A stretch of 64,000 nt of DNA. It comes from Vogesella alkaliphila. Lineage in GTDB: Bacteria > Pseudomonadota > Gammaproteobacteria > Burkholderiales > Chromobacteriaceae. The DNA lies in the NCBI RefSeq assembly GCF_014652475.1, contig NZ_BMYW01000002.1, positions 319,076-383,075 of the forward strand, given 5' to 3'. This document shows positions 39,781 to 47,861 of the stretch, piece by piece (the first letter of the stretch is position 1; each line of letters starts with the position of its first letter). Both the position numbers and the translations under genes were made by a program. Below the pieces are notes generated by a model. It was not told the origin of the DNA. It was given only the letters and a program-made list of their open reading frames with translations, and ran no database searches.

Positions 39781-40059
39781 ATGAGCAGGCAGCGTTTCCC
39801 CGAAGAGTTCAAGATCGAAGCCGTCAAACAGGTCACTGAACGCGGCTACCCCGTCGCCGAAGTCGCCAGCCATCTCGGCGTATCTGCCCACAGCCTGTAT
39901 CAATGGCTGAAACGCTACGACCCCAAGCGTGCCAAGCCGGTCGAATCAGCGGACCAGCAAGCCGAAATTCACCGCCTCAAGGCAGAGCTGAAACGGGTCA
40001 CCAAGGAGCGCGACATCCTAAAAAAGGCCGCCGCATACTTTGCCAAAGAGTCCGGGTAA
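39781..40059 (+). CDS. IS-B orfA (IS3-family helix-turn-helix protein)
   Basis: A 92-residue protein. The helix-turn-helix reads RFPEEFKIEAVKQVTERGYP and then AEVASHLGVSAHSLYQWLKRY. A C-terminal leucine zipper follows (AEIHRLKAELKRVTKERDIL). GGAGGAG precedes the ATG. The slippery run AAAAAAG at 40020-40026 sits in the codons for KKA near the end, allowing -1 frameshifting into the orfB frame. Confidence 0.9.
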   Translation: MSRQRFPEEFKIEAVKQVTERGYPVAEVASHLGVSAHSLYQWLKRYDPKRAKPVESADQQAEIHRLKAELKRVTKERDILKKAAAYFAKESG

Positions 40060-40242
40060 GGTATGCCTTCATCCGGGCCTACGAGCAGCTGTTTCCAGTC
40101 CGACGCCTGTGTCGTGTCATGTTTGTGCATCCCAGTGGCTACTACGCCAGGAAAGCGTCCCCGCATTCGCCCCGCGCCCGCGAAGACCAGCGTTTGCTGG
40201 GGCAAATCAAACAGGCCTGGCTAGAAAGTGGCGGTGTCTATG
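40027..40242 (+). pseudogene. IS-B transposase orfB, 3' truncated
   Basis: After the -1 slip the frame reads VRYAFIRAYEQLFPVRRLC and RVMFVHPSGYYARK, then QIKQAWLESGGVYA, the standard N-terminal part of an IS3-group transposase. It stops where IS-C sequence begins, before any catalytic DDE residue. Confidence 0.85.
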
Positions 40243-40257
40243 CGACGTCCCCCGTTT

Positions 40258-41161
40258 TCAGTAGCAGAGCGCTTTAGAGTCCGAGCTTAATTTACCTGAT
40301 TTCTCCGCGAGTGATTTGGCGTAGGCCGCCGGCGTCAAGCCGCCAAGGGCCTTCTTTGGCCTTTCGTTGTTGTACTCCTCCCGCCAGGCTTCGATCACGA
40401 CCTGTGCATGGCGCAGGCTGGTAAACCAGTGTTCGTTCAAACACTCATCACGGAATCTGGCATTGAAGCTTTCAATGTACCGGTTCTGCATCGGCCGGCC
40501 CGGCTGGATCAGTATATGCTGGATGCCATGCGTTCGCGCCCAGCTCATGAAGACCCGGCTGGTGAATTCTGTCCTGTTATCCGTCCTGACCGCGGATGAA
40601 TAGCCGCGAAATTGTGCAATCTGATCTAGCATGCGCGGAACGTATTGGCCGGGCATCGAGAAATCTACCGCAATCTGCCCCGCTTCGTGGCTGAAGTCAT
40701 CGGCTACCGTCAGGCATTTCAAACGCCGGCCTCAGGGCAACTGGTCGCTGACGAAATCCATGCTCCATACCTCGTTCAACTGCGTGGCAGCTTGCAATGG
40801 CGTACGCACGCCAATCAGCTTGCACAGACGGTTGCGTCGCCTGACGGCCAGGCCCTGGCTCGCGGCACAAGCGGTACACCCGCTTGTGATTGATAATGGG
40901 AAACTCGGCGCGCAGCAGGTCATACCCCCGCCGGTAGCCAAAACGGCGGCGAGTCAGCGCGATCTCGATGATGCGTGCCGTCAGCTGACACGTCAGCGCA
41001 TCTGTTTGTGGCGGATGCCGCCAGGCATCTCGGGAGAGCCCCACAAGCCGGCAGGCCCGGCGCTCGGATAGCGTCAGGCCGCTGGCCAGCATGATACTGA
41101 TGGCCTGCCGTTTGGCCGGCGGGGCTAATGCTTTACCCCGAAGGCCACCTTGAGGGCTCAA
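40258..41161 (-). pseudogene. IS-C transposase orfB, chimeric and broken
   Basis: The N-terminal part (LSERRACRLVGLSRDAWR to NHKRVYRLCRE) shifts frame near 40860 to QGLAVRRRNRLCKLIGVRTP, runs to VWSMDFVSDQLP, then meets an in-frame TGA at 40732-40734. It reopens as RRLKCLTVADDFSHEAG with VRTDNRTEF and NRYIESFNARFRDECLNE. From HWFTSLRHAQVVIEAW onward it matches IS-A (ending SKALCY against SKALGY) instead of the tail usual for the first type. The DDE residues are present but the frame is destroyed. Confidence 0.8.
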
Positions 41162-41245
41162 TATCCAGATGGGCTTCGGCCAGCAACTTCTTGAGGCGGG
41201 CGTTCTCGGCCTCTAGATCTCGTAAGCACTGAAGTTCGGCGACAT

Positions 41246-41389
41246 TCAGCCGCCGTATCGGCTTCGCCACTTGTAGAAGGTAGCCTCAGAGAAGCCGCCC
41301 TGACGGCAGACCTTCTTGATGGCCATGCCCAGTTCCGCCTGCTTGAGAAAACCGCTGATCTGCTCTTCGGTGAATCTACTCTTCTTCAT
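41246..41389 (-). pseudogene. IS-C orfA, frameshifted
   Basis: Starts MKKSRFTEEQISGFLKQAEL and runs to YKWRSRYGG, then stops at TGA after 47 residues because of a one-base change in the GGCGGCTGAAT segment. The lost continuation (LNVAELQCLRDLEAENARLK, then KLLAEAHLDIE) is readable in the next frame. Confidence 0.8.
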
Positions 41390-41479
41390 GTCCGTCATTC
41401 TCCTTCGGAGACGGACTTCTCTCTCCTTTCGATTGGTAAGGCCTAAGGGGAGCAGATCACAGATATGCGATCTAGTGGT

Positions 41480-42694
41480 TCAAATCAGGAGTTGCCTATG
41501 GTTAGAGAGGTGGTCAACGATTTTCTTGGCGGCCGACTCTACTGAGAAATGCTCAACAAGAAGCCTTCTTGCATTTTCACCAAGACGCTTCCTGGTCTCT
41601 AAGTTAGAGGCCAATAGTCTGGCTGACTGGAGAAGTTGCTCGTCTTGCCCATTCTCAAATGCAAAACCTGCATCATGCTGCAGAATAATGTCTAGCAGAT
41701 CGTTGCCCGGGTTCACACTTCCGAGAATTGGGATCTTGTTGACCATATAGCCCAAGAGCTTACCAGGGAAATTGTGCGCTTTATGATCACGAGAAAGACT
41801 GAATAGCCCTACGTCCACCTCGTGAAGCAATTTTTTGAAATCCTCCTGCGATATTGGTGGAAGGTAGGTGGCGTTGTTTAGGGCCTTTTCCTGGATGAAA
41901 TTCTGGACAAGCTCAACCTCATCTCCTTGACCAACAAAAAGGAAATGTGAAGTCGAGTCGCCCTTCATTGACAATGCCAATCGCATCAAATTGCTCATAT
42001 CTTGTGCATGACCAATATTTCCACCATAAAAGAAAATGGTTTTATCTAGCAACCCCAGCTTTTCACGGAAACTCTCTTCCCGAGTTGGGGCTGGTGAAGG
42101 TTCCAAGCTTGCCCAATTAGGGAGGACGGAGGTTATTAACCCTGGATGATGACTTTGAAAAAAAGTTTGATTCTTTTGAGACATCAAACCAATATGATCC
42201 GCAGCTTCATAACTCTTCCTCTCATGATGGCGGAAGTAGCGGGCGATTAGAGACCCTTCTTTGATCATTCCGTTATCAATGACCCATTGCGGGAAAAAAT
42301 CCCGCAAAATCAAGAAAGAAGGGCAGCTCCAAGTGGATTTTATTTTTTTTATCAGTCCACCAAAAAATATAGATGGGGAGTAATAAACGATGCCATCAAT
42401 TTTCTTGGATTGGACTTGCTTTTTTGTCGCTCCCCACGCTCTTCTTGACAAACGGGATTCATTAATAACTCTTCTCACCTTGGAGATGTCTTTTACCGGA
42501 CCACTCCGGAAACGAAGAATAGGAATTCCATCTATGGTATCTTCGAGCAAGCTATGCTTCTGATGCCCCCCCGGAGCAATGACAAATGGCTCATGGCCTT
42601 GGCGTAGTAACTCCAAGGCCAGTTCGTGCATCATTTTTGCCCCGACCCGCGTACTGTCGGGGAGGTAGTCATCAATGACCAAGGCTAGGCGCAT
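41480..42694 (-). CDS. wbuB: Family 4 glycosyltransferase, WbuB-like (L-FucNAc transferase)
   Basis: A 404-residue GT-B cytoplasmic transferase. The N-terminal acceptor domain has LPDSTRVGAKMMHELALELL and FVIAPGGHQ. The C-terminal donor domain has IFFYGGNIGHAQDM (about 226-239), FVGQGDEVE and the E-x7-E-type region HNFPGKLLGYMVNKIPILGS. WbuB enzymes transfer L-FucNAc and are typically encoded beside fnlABC, exactly as here. It lies one base past fnlC. A G7 run near codon 41 and an A8 run within the gene are potential slippage sites. Confidence 0.85.
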   Translation of the reverse strand: MRLALVIDDYLPDSTRVGAKMMHELALELLRQGHEPFVIAPGGHQKHSLLEDTIDGIPILRFRSGPVKDISKVRRVINESRLSRRAWGATKKQVQSKKIDGIVYYSPSIFFGGLIKKIKSTWSCPSFLILRDFFPQWVIDNGMIKEGSLIARYFRHHERKSYEAADHIGLMSQKNQTFFQSHHPGLITSVLPNWASLEPSPAPTREESFREKLGLLDKTIFFYGGNIGHAQDMSNLMRLALSMKGDSTSHFLFVGQGDEVELVQNFIQEKALNNATYLPPISQEDFKKLLHEVDVGLFSLSRDHKAHNFPGKLLGYMVNKIPILGSVNPGNDLLDIILQHDAGFAFENGQDEQLLQSARLLASNLETRKRLGENARRLLVEHFSVESAAKKIVDHLSNHRQLLI

Positions 42695-42695
42695 C

Positions 42696-43826
42696 TTAGT
42701 TCTGCCTCCATACCACACGTTTCACGTAGTCGGTGTAGCTATGGATGATACGTATCACTTTGTCGGATACGTTGGGCATGGAGTAGTCAGCTACCAGGCG
42801 CAACAGACGTCCCTCTCCACGGGGCTGATCTTGCAGGATGTTGAGTGCCTGCATCACCCGCTCTACATCCAGGCCCGTCATCATCACCGAAGCCTCTTCC
42901 ATGCCCTCCGGACGCTCATGAGCCTCCCGAATATTCAGCGCAGGGAAGTTGAGGATGGATGACTCCTCGGTAATCGTGCCGCTATCGGACAACACCGCGC
43001 GCGACTTCATCTGCAGATGCACATAATCAGTAAAGCCCAGTGGCTTCAATAGCCTTACCTGCGGATGGAAAACCAGCCCCTTGGCATCGATGCGCTTCTG
43101 TGTGCGCGGGTGGGTGGATACGATCACCGGCTCGCCGTAATGCTCCGCGACCGTATTCAAGGTTTCGGCCAACTTAGCGAGGTTGATATCGGAATCGATG
43201 TTCTCCTCGCGGTGCGCGCTCACCACGAAGAACCTGCCTTGCTCCAGACCCAGGCGAGACAGCACATCGGACGCCTCGATATTCTGGAGATAGTATGTCA
43301 ACACCTCGAACATCGGGCTGCCGGTCTTGATGACACGGTCCGGCGACAAGCCCTCGCGTAGTAGATACTCGCGTGCGATGTCACTGTAGGTCAGATTGAT
43401 GTCGGCAGTATGGTCGACGATGCGCCGGTTGGTTTCTTCCGGAACGCGCATGTCGAAGCAACGGTTACCGGCTTCCATGTGGAAGATGGGAATCTTTCGG
43501 CGCTTGGCCGGGATGGCGGCCAGGCAACTGTTGGTATCCCCCAGCACCAGCAACGCGTCCGGCTTTACCTCTTCCAACACGCGGTCCACCGCGATAATCA
43601 CCTGACCGATGGTTTCTGCTGCATTTTTGCCGGCAGCGGACAGAAAATAGTCCGGTTTCTTGACGCCAAGATCATCAAAGAAAATCTGGTTCAGCTCATA
43701 ATCGTAGTTCTGGCCGGTGTGGATCAATACATGGTCACAGTACTGATCAAGGCGAGCCAGTACACGGGACAGTCGGATGATCTCGGGGCGGGTGCCGACT
43801 ACGGTGGCTACTTTTAATTTCTTCAT
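42696..43826 (-). CDS. fnlC: UDP-N-acetyl-L-fucosamine synthase (FnlC/CapG, WecB family)
   Basis: A 376-residue member of the non-hydrolysing UDP-GlcNAc 2-epimerase superfamily, the last step to UDP-L-FucNAc. Motifs are VVGTRPEIIRLSRVL at the N-terminus, HTGQNYDYEL, LGDTNSCLA, HMEAGNRCFDMRVPEETNRR, VSAHREENID and SDSGTITEESSIL. The NRCFD wording fits the FnlC/CapG branch rather than WecB. The context fnlA-fnlB-fnlC-wbuB confirms it. AAGGT precedes the ATG. Confidence 0.92.
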   Translation of the reverse strand: MKKLKVATVVGTRPEIIRLSRVLARLDQYCDHVLIHTGQNYDYELNQIFFDDLGVKKPDYFLSAAGKNAAETIGQVIIAVDRVLEEVKPDALLVLGDTNSCLAAIPAKRRKIPIFHMEAGNRCFDMRVPEETNRRIVDHTADINLTYSDIAREYLLREGLSPDRVIKTGSPMFEVLTYYLQNIEASDVLSRLGLEQGRFFVVSAHREENIDSDINLAKLAETLNTVAEHYGEPVIVSTHPRTQKRIDAKGLVFHPQVRLLKPLGFTDYVHLQMKSRAVLSDSGTITEESSILNFPALNIREAHERPEGMEEASVMMTGLDVERVMQALNILQDQPRGEGRLLRLVADYSMPNVSDKVIRIIHSYTDYVKRVVWRQN

Positions 43827-43827
43827 G

Positions 43828-44934
43828 TCAAACCTTGTGCGCGATAGTGTCCGGATTCTGCCGGTCAAAAATTTCATTAGCCCACAGCATGACGATCATC
43901 TCGTCATCACCAATATTGGTGATGTCATGTATCCAGCCTGGAATGGTTTCTACGATCTGCGGCTTGCTGCCGGAGGTAACAAGTTCCAACCGTTCTCCTG
44001 TCAGAATGTGGCGGAAGCCAAAGCGGGCTTCACCTCTGATTACCAGGAATTTCTCCGTCTTGCTGTGGTGGTAATGCCCACCCCGGGTAATGCCCGGATG
44101 CGCCGTGAAGAAGCTGAACTGGCCGGAGTCCTTGGTTTTCAGCATTTCCACGAACACTCCACGGGAGTCACCATAGCTGGGCACGGTATAGGCAAAGTCA
44201 TCGTGGGGCAGGTGGCTGACATAGGTGGCATAGAGTGCCCGGACAAGACCCGTGCCCACAGGCTCGGTTACCAGCATTTCACGGCTATTACGGAATGCCT
44301 GAATCTGGTCAGCGAGAGCGCCTACCGTGGCGTCATAAACTGGAGAGGCTTCGACATAGCCGGGCAAAGTGGCGTCGCTGCCCAGCAAGTCGATCAGGCA
44401 ACGGCAGACATCATCGATGTACACCAGGCGTAGCGGCGCATCAGGATTGTGAATGGTAATTGGCTCACCGCGAGCGATCTGATGACAAAATGTCGCTACA
44501 GCGGAGTTGTAGAAGGGGCGACACCACTTGCCAAAAATGTTCGGGAGCCGGAACACATACACGGGGGCGCCAGTTTTCTGCCCGTAGGCCAGCAGGGCAT
44601 GCTCGCCCCCAAGCTTGCTGACGCCATAGGGGTTGTCCAGGGTGGCTTGGGTGGACGAGGTGTAAGCCACCGGCACGGCTCGGCCGGCCGATTGCAATTC
44701 GGCAAGCAGTATTTCAGTCAGCCCGACGTTGCCGGTATGGAACTCGGTCACGTCCTGTGGGCGGTTGATGCCTGCCAGATGAAATACGAAATCCGCATCG
44801 GCCAGCGCCGCCCTCAGCTCTTCCTGGGACGAGTCCCGGCCAATACAGCGGATGTCACTATAGCCAGCCTCTTGCAAGTGAACTTGCAGGTTCTTGCCGA
44901 CAAAGCCATGTGCGCCAGTGATTACCAATTTCAT
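43828..44934 (-). CDS. fnlB: FnlB/CapF bifunctional SDR-cupin reductase
   Basis: A 368-residue two-domain enzyme of UDP-L-FucNAc synthesis. The N-terminal extended SDR (about 1-245) has TGAHGFVGKNL and the catalytic YGVSKLGGEHAL. The C-terminal cupin (about 250-365) has SFFTAHPGITRGGHYHHSKTEK, with metal-binding His residues. In CapF the cupin epimerises at C3 and the SDR reduces at C4. The start is the ATG overlapping the region after the fnlA stop. Confidence 0.92.
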   Translation of the reverse strand: MKLVITGAHGFVGKNLQVHLQEAGYSDIRCIGRDSSQEELRAALADADFVFHLAGINRPQDVTEFHTGNVGLTEILLAELQSAGRAVPVAYTSSTQATLDNPYGVSKLGGEHALLAYGQKTGAPVYVFRLPNIFGKWCRPFYNSAVATFCHQIARGEPITIHNPDAPLRLVYIDDVCRCLIDLLGSDATLPGYVEASPVYDATVGALADQIQAFRNSREMLVTEPVGTGLVRALYATYVSHLPHDDFAYTVPSYGDSRGVFVEMLKTKDSGQFSFFTAHPGITRGGHYHHSKTEKFLVIRGEARFGFRHILTGERLELVTSGSKPQIVETIPGWIHDITNIGDDEMIVMLWANEIFDRQNPDTIAHKV

Positions 44935-44936
44935 GA

Positions 44937-45974
44937 TCAAGCCTCCGGCTCGGCATCGAGGCCGTCGTGGATTGCACGGATAAAGTCCAGTTTGAACAGC
45001 AGCTTTTGCATGCCTGCCACGTCCAGTCGCTCGGTGTTGTGAGAGTTGTAGTCTTGCATTTCGCTGATACGCGTATCGCCTTGTTCCACGAACTTGCCGT
45101 AGTTGAGATCACGCAAGTCTGGTGGCACCCGATAGTAGCCCCCCAGGTCTTCTGCCACTGCCATTTCTTCCCGGCTGAGCAGACCTTCATACAGCTTCTC
45201 ACCGTGGCGAGTGCCGATCACATGTACTGGATGGTGAGGTTTATCCAGGATGCCGAGCAGTGCATGGGCCAGTGTTTCAACCGTGGCGGCAGGGGCTTTC
45301 TGCACGAAGATATCGCCGTTGCGACCGTGCTCGAAGGCATAGAGAACCAGTTCTACAGCGTCATCCAGCGTCATCATGAAACGGGTCATGGCCGGATCGG
45401 TGATGGTCAGTGGCTTTCCTGCCCGGAATTGATCGACGAACAAAGGAATCACCGAGCCACGCGACGCCATCACGTTGCCGTAGCGCGTACCGCAGATCAT
45501 GGTCTTGTTCTCGTCGACATTGCGCGACTTGGCCACCATGACCTTTTCCATCATTGCCTTGGAAATGCCCATGGCGTTGATGGGGTACACCGCCTTATCG
45601 GTGCTCAGACACACGACGCGCTGCACCTCATTGGCAATGGCAGCCTCAAGTACGTTCTCGGTGCCCATCACGTTGGTTTTGACCGCTTCCATCGGGTGGA
45701 ACTCGCAGGACGGCACCTGCTTCAGGGCGGCTGCGTGGAAAATGTAGTCCACGCCCCGTGTCGCATTCAGCACGCTCGTGTAGTCGCGTACATCGCCGAT
45801 ATAGAACTTCAGTTTGGGGCTGTTGTACTTCTTCCGCATGTCGTCCTGCTTTTTTTCGTCACGGCTGAAGATGCGGACTTCCTTGATGTCCGTATTCAGA
45901 AAGCGATGCAGAACTGCATTTCCGAAAGAGCCGGTACCGCCAGTAATGAGAAGGGTTTTTTTAAAGAAAAACAT
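44937..45974 (-). CDS. fnlA: UDP-GlcNAc 4,6-dehydratase/5-epimerase (FnlA/CapE)
   Basis: A 345-residue extended SDR that starts L-FucNAc synthesis from UDP-GlcNAc. The NAD motif ITGGTGSFGNAV, HAAALKQVPSCE and STDKAVYPINAMGISKAMMEK are visible. Met replaces the usual SDR catalytic Tyr, as in the inverting CapE/FlaA1-type dehydratases. The C-terminal tail after about residue 290 fits CapE. It directly follows the acyltransferase gene, with no room for a promoter. Confidence 0.93.
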   Translation of the reverse strand: MFFFKKTLLITGGTGSFGNAVLHRFLNTDIKEVRIFSRDEKKQDDMRKKYNSPKLKFYIGDVRDYTSVLNATRGVDYIFHAAALKQVPSCEFHPMEAVKTNVMGTENVLEAAIANEVQRVVCLSTDKAVYPINAMGISKAMMEKVMVAKSRNVDENKTMICGTRYGNVMASRGSVIPLFVDQFRAGKPLTITDPAMTRFMMTLDDAVELVLYAFEHGRNGDIFVQKAPAATVETLAHALLGILDKPHHPVHVIGTRHGEKLYEGLLSREEMAVAEDLGGYYRVPPDLRDLNYGKFVEQGDTRISEMQDYNSHNTERLDVAGMQKLLFKLDFIRAIHDGLDAEPEA

Positions 45975-45976
45975 GG

Positions 45977-46522
45977 TTATCGTCGCTCCGAATAACAAAT
46001 CTTATAATTTCCCTTGGCCAATTTTTCCAAATGAACTTGTAGCTCATTGTGGGAGGAGAAGCGCTCCTTGATTTTTTTGGCGGGATTGCCGGCATGTATT
46101 TCGCCAGCCGGCACGTCCTTAGTAACTACTGAGTTAGCACCAATTATTGCACCGGCACCTACGGTAACACCCTCCATTATAAATACACCCGCCCCAATCC
46201 AAACGTCGTCACCAATGGTGGTGCCTTTTAGTGGCTCTCTTCCCGAAAAAATCATTGGCTGGCCTATAATGTCAAACCTATGATCCTTCCCCATAATCAC
46301 TACTGACGGGCCAAACATTACAAAACGCCCCATTTTAACTTTTGGGCAAACTATTGAGTTTGGACCTATGTATGAAAAATCACCGACCACCAAATCTCTA
46401 GAGATCCGGCAACCGCCCGCAATTAAGACATTCCTCCCTGCGAAACGCAGGCGATAGCGGCGCCTGGAGTAAGCACACCTGGCTTGTCGATACAAGAGAT
46501 AAAACAGGCTAGAAATTCTCAT
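45977..46522 (-). CDS. Left-handed beta-helix (hexapeptide) acyltransferase
   Basis: A 181-residue WbbJ/Maa-type transferase. A basic N-terminal segment is followed by hexapeptide repeats (about 45-145), including IGPNSIVCPKVKMG, TTIGDDVWIGAGVFIMEGVTV and GAGAIIGANSVVTKDVP. The acceptor His is probably in MGKDHRFD. It probably O-acetylates a sugar of the repeat unit with acetyl-CoA. The ATG follows two bases after the upstream gene's stop; a TTG inside that gene would add ten residues. Confidence 0.82.
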   Translation of the reverse strand: MRISSLFYLLYRQARCAYSRRRYRLRFAGRNVLIAGGCRISRDLVVGDFSYIGPNSIVCPKVKMGRFVMFGPSVVIMGKDHRFDIIGQPMIFSGREPLKGTTIGDDVWIGAGVFIMEGVTVGAGAIIGANSVVTKDVPAGEIHAGNPAKKIKERFSSHNELQVHLEKLAKGNYKICYSERR

Positions 46523-46526
46523 GAAT

Positions 46527-47861
46527 TTAGCTCGGACCGATTCTGCTATCAATAGTTTTTCTAATAGAATTCAGCTCTTGGCCGTCTGCAATTTGAGTTT
46601 TAAACTCTTTAAACCAATTTGCCAGAAATTTAAATTTTAAAGGCTTGATCGACTCAAGGCTGAAAGTGCAATAGAGCCAATACACCAACAGGACAGCCAG
46701 TGAAATTATTTTATACTTAAAAATCAATTTCCAATTAGGCGTGATAAGCCTTGTCGATCGACCCAGCAAATTAACAAGAAAATCTGAAAGCAACACAAAG
46801 GATGGCTGCGCATTGTCAGTGGAATAGTACATGTCAATAAATTTATTATCTAATGCCTTGGATTTGACTTTAGATGAAGATAGGTAAATCCCTTTGAAAT
46901 CACTGTAGGTTTCTACAAACACCCCATGTCTTAATAGTACGCTGTCAAAATAATCTGGCAACTCATACGGACGCAAAATAGAATAAGCCTTGTCAAGAAA
47001 GTGTGACTCTACTATCGTAGTAGAATACCAAGAGAAAATTTTGTCACTTGCCTCAATCCAAACCTTGGCTGCAAAAGCCGATATAACATGGAAATTATCG
47101 AATTTCTCTTGAAGTTTTAAAACCTTTTCAAGGTTTAACTCATCAGGGTGTGGGCGATAAATAAATATCGTCTCTACATCGATTTCCAAAATACGTTCAA
47201 ACCAAATCAGAATTTCATCTCTTGATTTTGTGTGAATCTTTACAAAAGAACTCAAGTTTGTGCCTGCGACAGATTCATTCATCGCTAGACGATGTTCTTC
47301 TATGTCGGCATACGTGAAGCTAGACAAAAATAAATTCCATGCCTTAGCATCAGGCAGGCAAAACTCTTTTGCAAGCTGCTTTCTTGAATTTTCAGGCTGG
47401 GTAAACTCGCTGCGTAACAAATCAAGTTGAATAGCCCCTAACAAATGAAGGTTATCTCTTGGAACTCCTGCATTGTGAAGCCGATCAACGGTTTTCCATC
47501 CCCAGCAAACATGATGCCCATAAATAGCTAATCCTTTTGGATTGTGATGGCCATGTTTTTCCCACTTTTCAGATAGGACCTGCTCATATTGTAAGTTGAC
47601 GATTGCAGATGGGCGGCCGAATCTTGCGACAACACGAGCGACTTCGTTCGTATCATATAAATGCGGGACAACTATTACCCCAGGAGGATTATGGTTAAAA
47701 ATATTAAAAGCGGCGCCATCATAAAATTGTGCAATTTTGCATACAAAGCCCCTGCGCTCTAATTCTGATTGCAAAAGAATAGCGTTCTCTAGCTCCCTAT
47801 TTTTTCGCTCATATATGATCAAAAAATCTATACTTTTATTCCTACTCAACTTAGAAAGCAT
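46527..47861 (-). CDS. Surface-carbohydrate biosynthesis protein, candidate nonulosonate transferase
   Basis: A 444-residue AT-rich gene product with no certain assignment. It resembles proteins annotated only as surface carbohydrate biosynthesis. Visible features are VNLQYEQVLSEKWEKHGHHN (about 88-107), CWGWKTVDRL, LHLLGAIQLDLLR, an HP-type motif IFIYRPHPDELNLEK (about 233-247), SWYSTTIVESHFLDK and one hydrophobic stretch (about 391-410). HP motifs occur in CMP-sialic acid and CDP-glycerol transferases. The locus otherwise lacks a recognisable transferase for CMP-legionaminate, so this is my candidate. That is inference. Confidence 0.55.
   Translation of the reverse strand: MLSKLSRNKSIDFLIIYERKNRELENAILLQSELERRGFVCKIAQFYDGAAFNIFNHNPPGVIVVPHLYDTNEVARVVARFGRPSAIVNLQYEQVLSEKWEKHGHHNPKGLAIYGHHVCWGWKTVDRLHNAGVPRDNLHLLGAIQLDLLRSEFTQPENSRKQLAKEFCLPDAKAWNLFLSSFTYADIEEHRLAMNESVAGTNLSSFVKIHTKSRDEILIWFERILEIDVETIFIYRPHPDELNLEKVLKLQEKFDNFHVISAFAAKVWIEASDKIFSWYSTTIVESHFLDKAYSILRPYELPDYFDSVLLRHGVFVETYSDFKGIYLSSSKVKSKALDNKFIDMYYSTDNAQPSFVLLSDFLVNLLGRSTRLITPNWKLIFKYKIISLAVLLVYWLYCTFSLESIKPLKFKFLANWFKEFKTQIADGQELNSIRKTIDSRIGPS

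Larger units (their letters stand above)
39718..40242 (+). mobile_element. IS-B: IS3-family element truncated by IS-C
   Basis: The left end TGAATCGCCCCTCCTTTCCTAGA (39718-39740) resembles the TGAACCGCCCC-type ends of IS3-group elements. It holds an intact orfA and the first part of orfB. It is cut at about 40242, where the terminal repeat of IS-C begins, so the right end is missing. Confidence 0.78.
40243..41459 (-). mobile_element. IS-C: chimeric, decayed IS3-family element
   Basis: Its left end (40243-40265, CGACGTCCCCCGTTTTCAGTAGC) and the next 170 bp closely match the left part of IS-A. Its right end (41436-41459; on the minus strand TGATCTGCTCCCCTTAGGCC) and most of its transposase match a different type, the IS407-like group. 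The two ends are not inverted repeats of each other, so the element looks like a recombinant of two ISs. It carries a nonsense codon and frameshifts. Confidence 0.72.
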
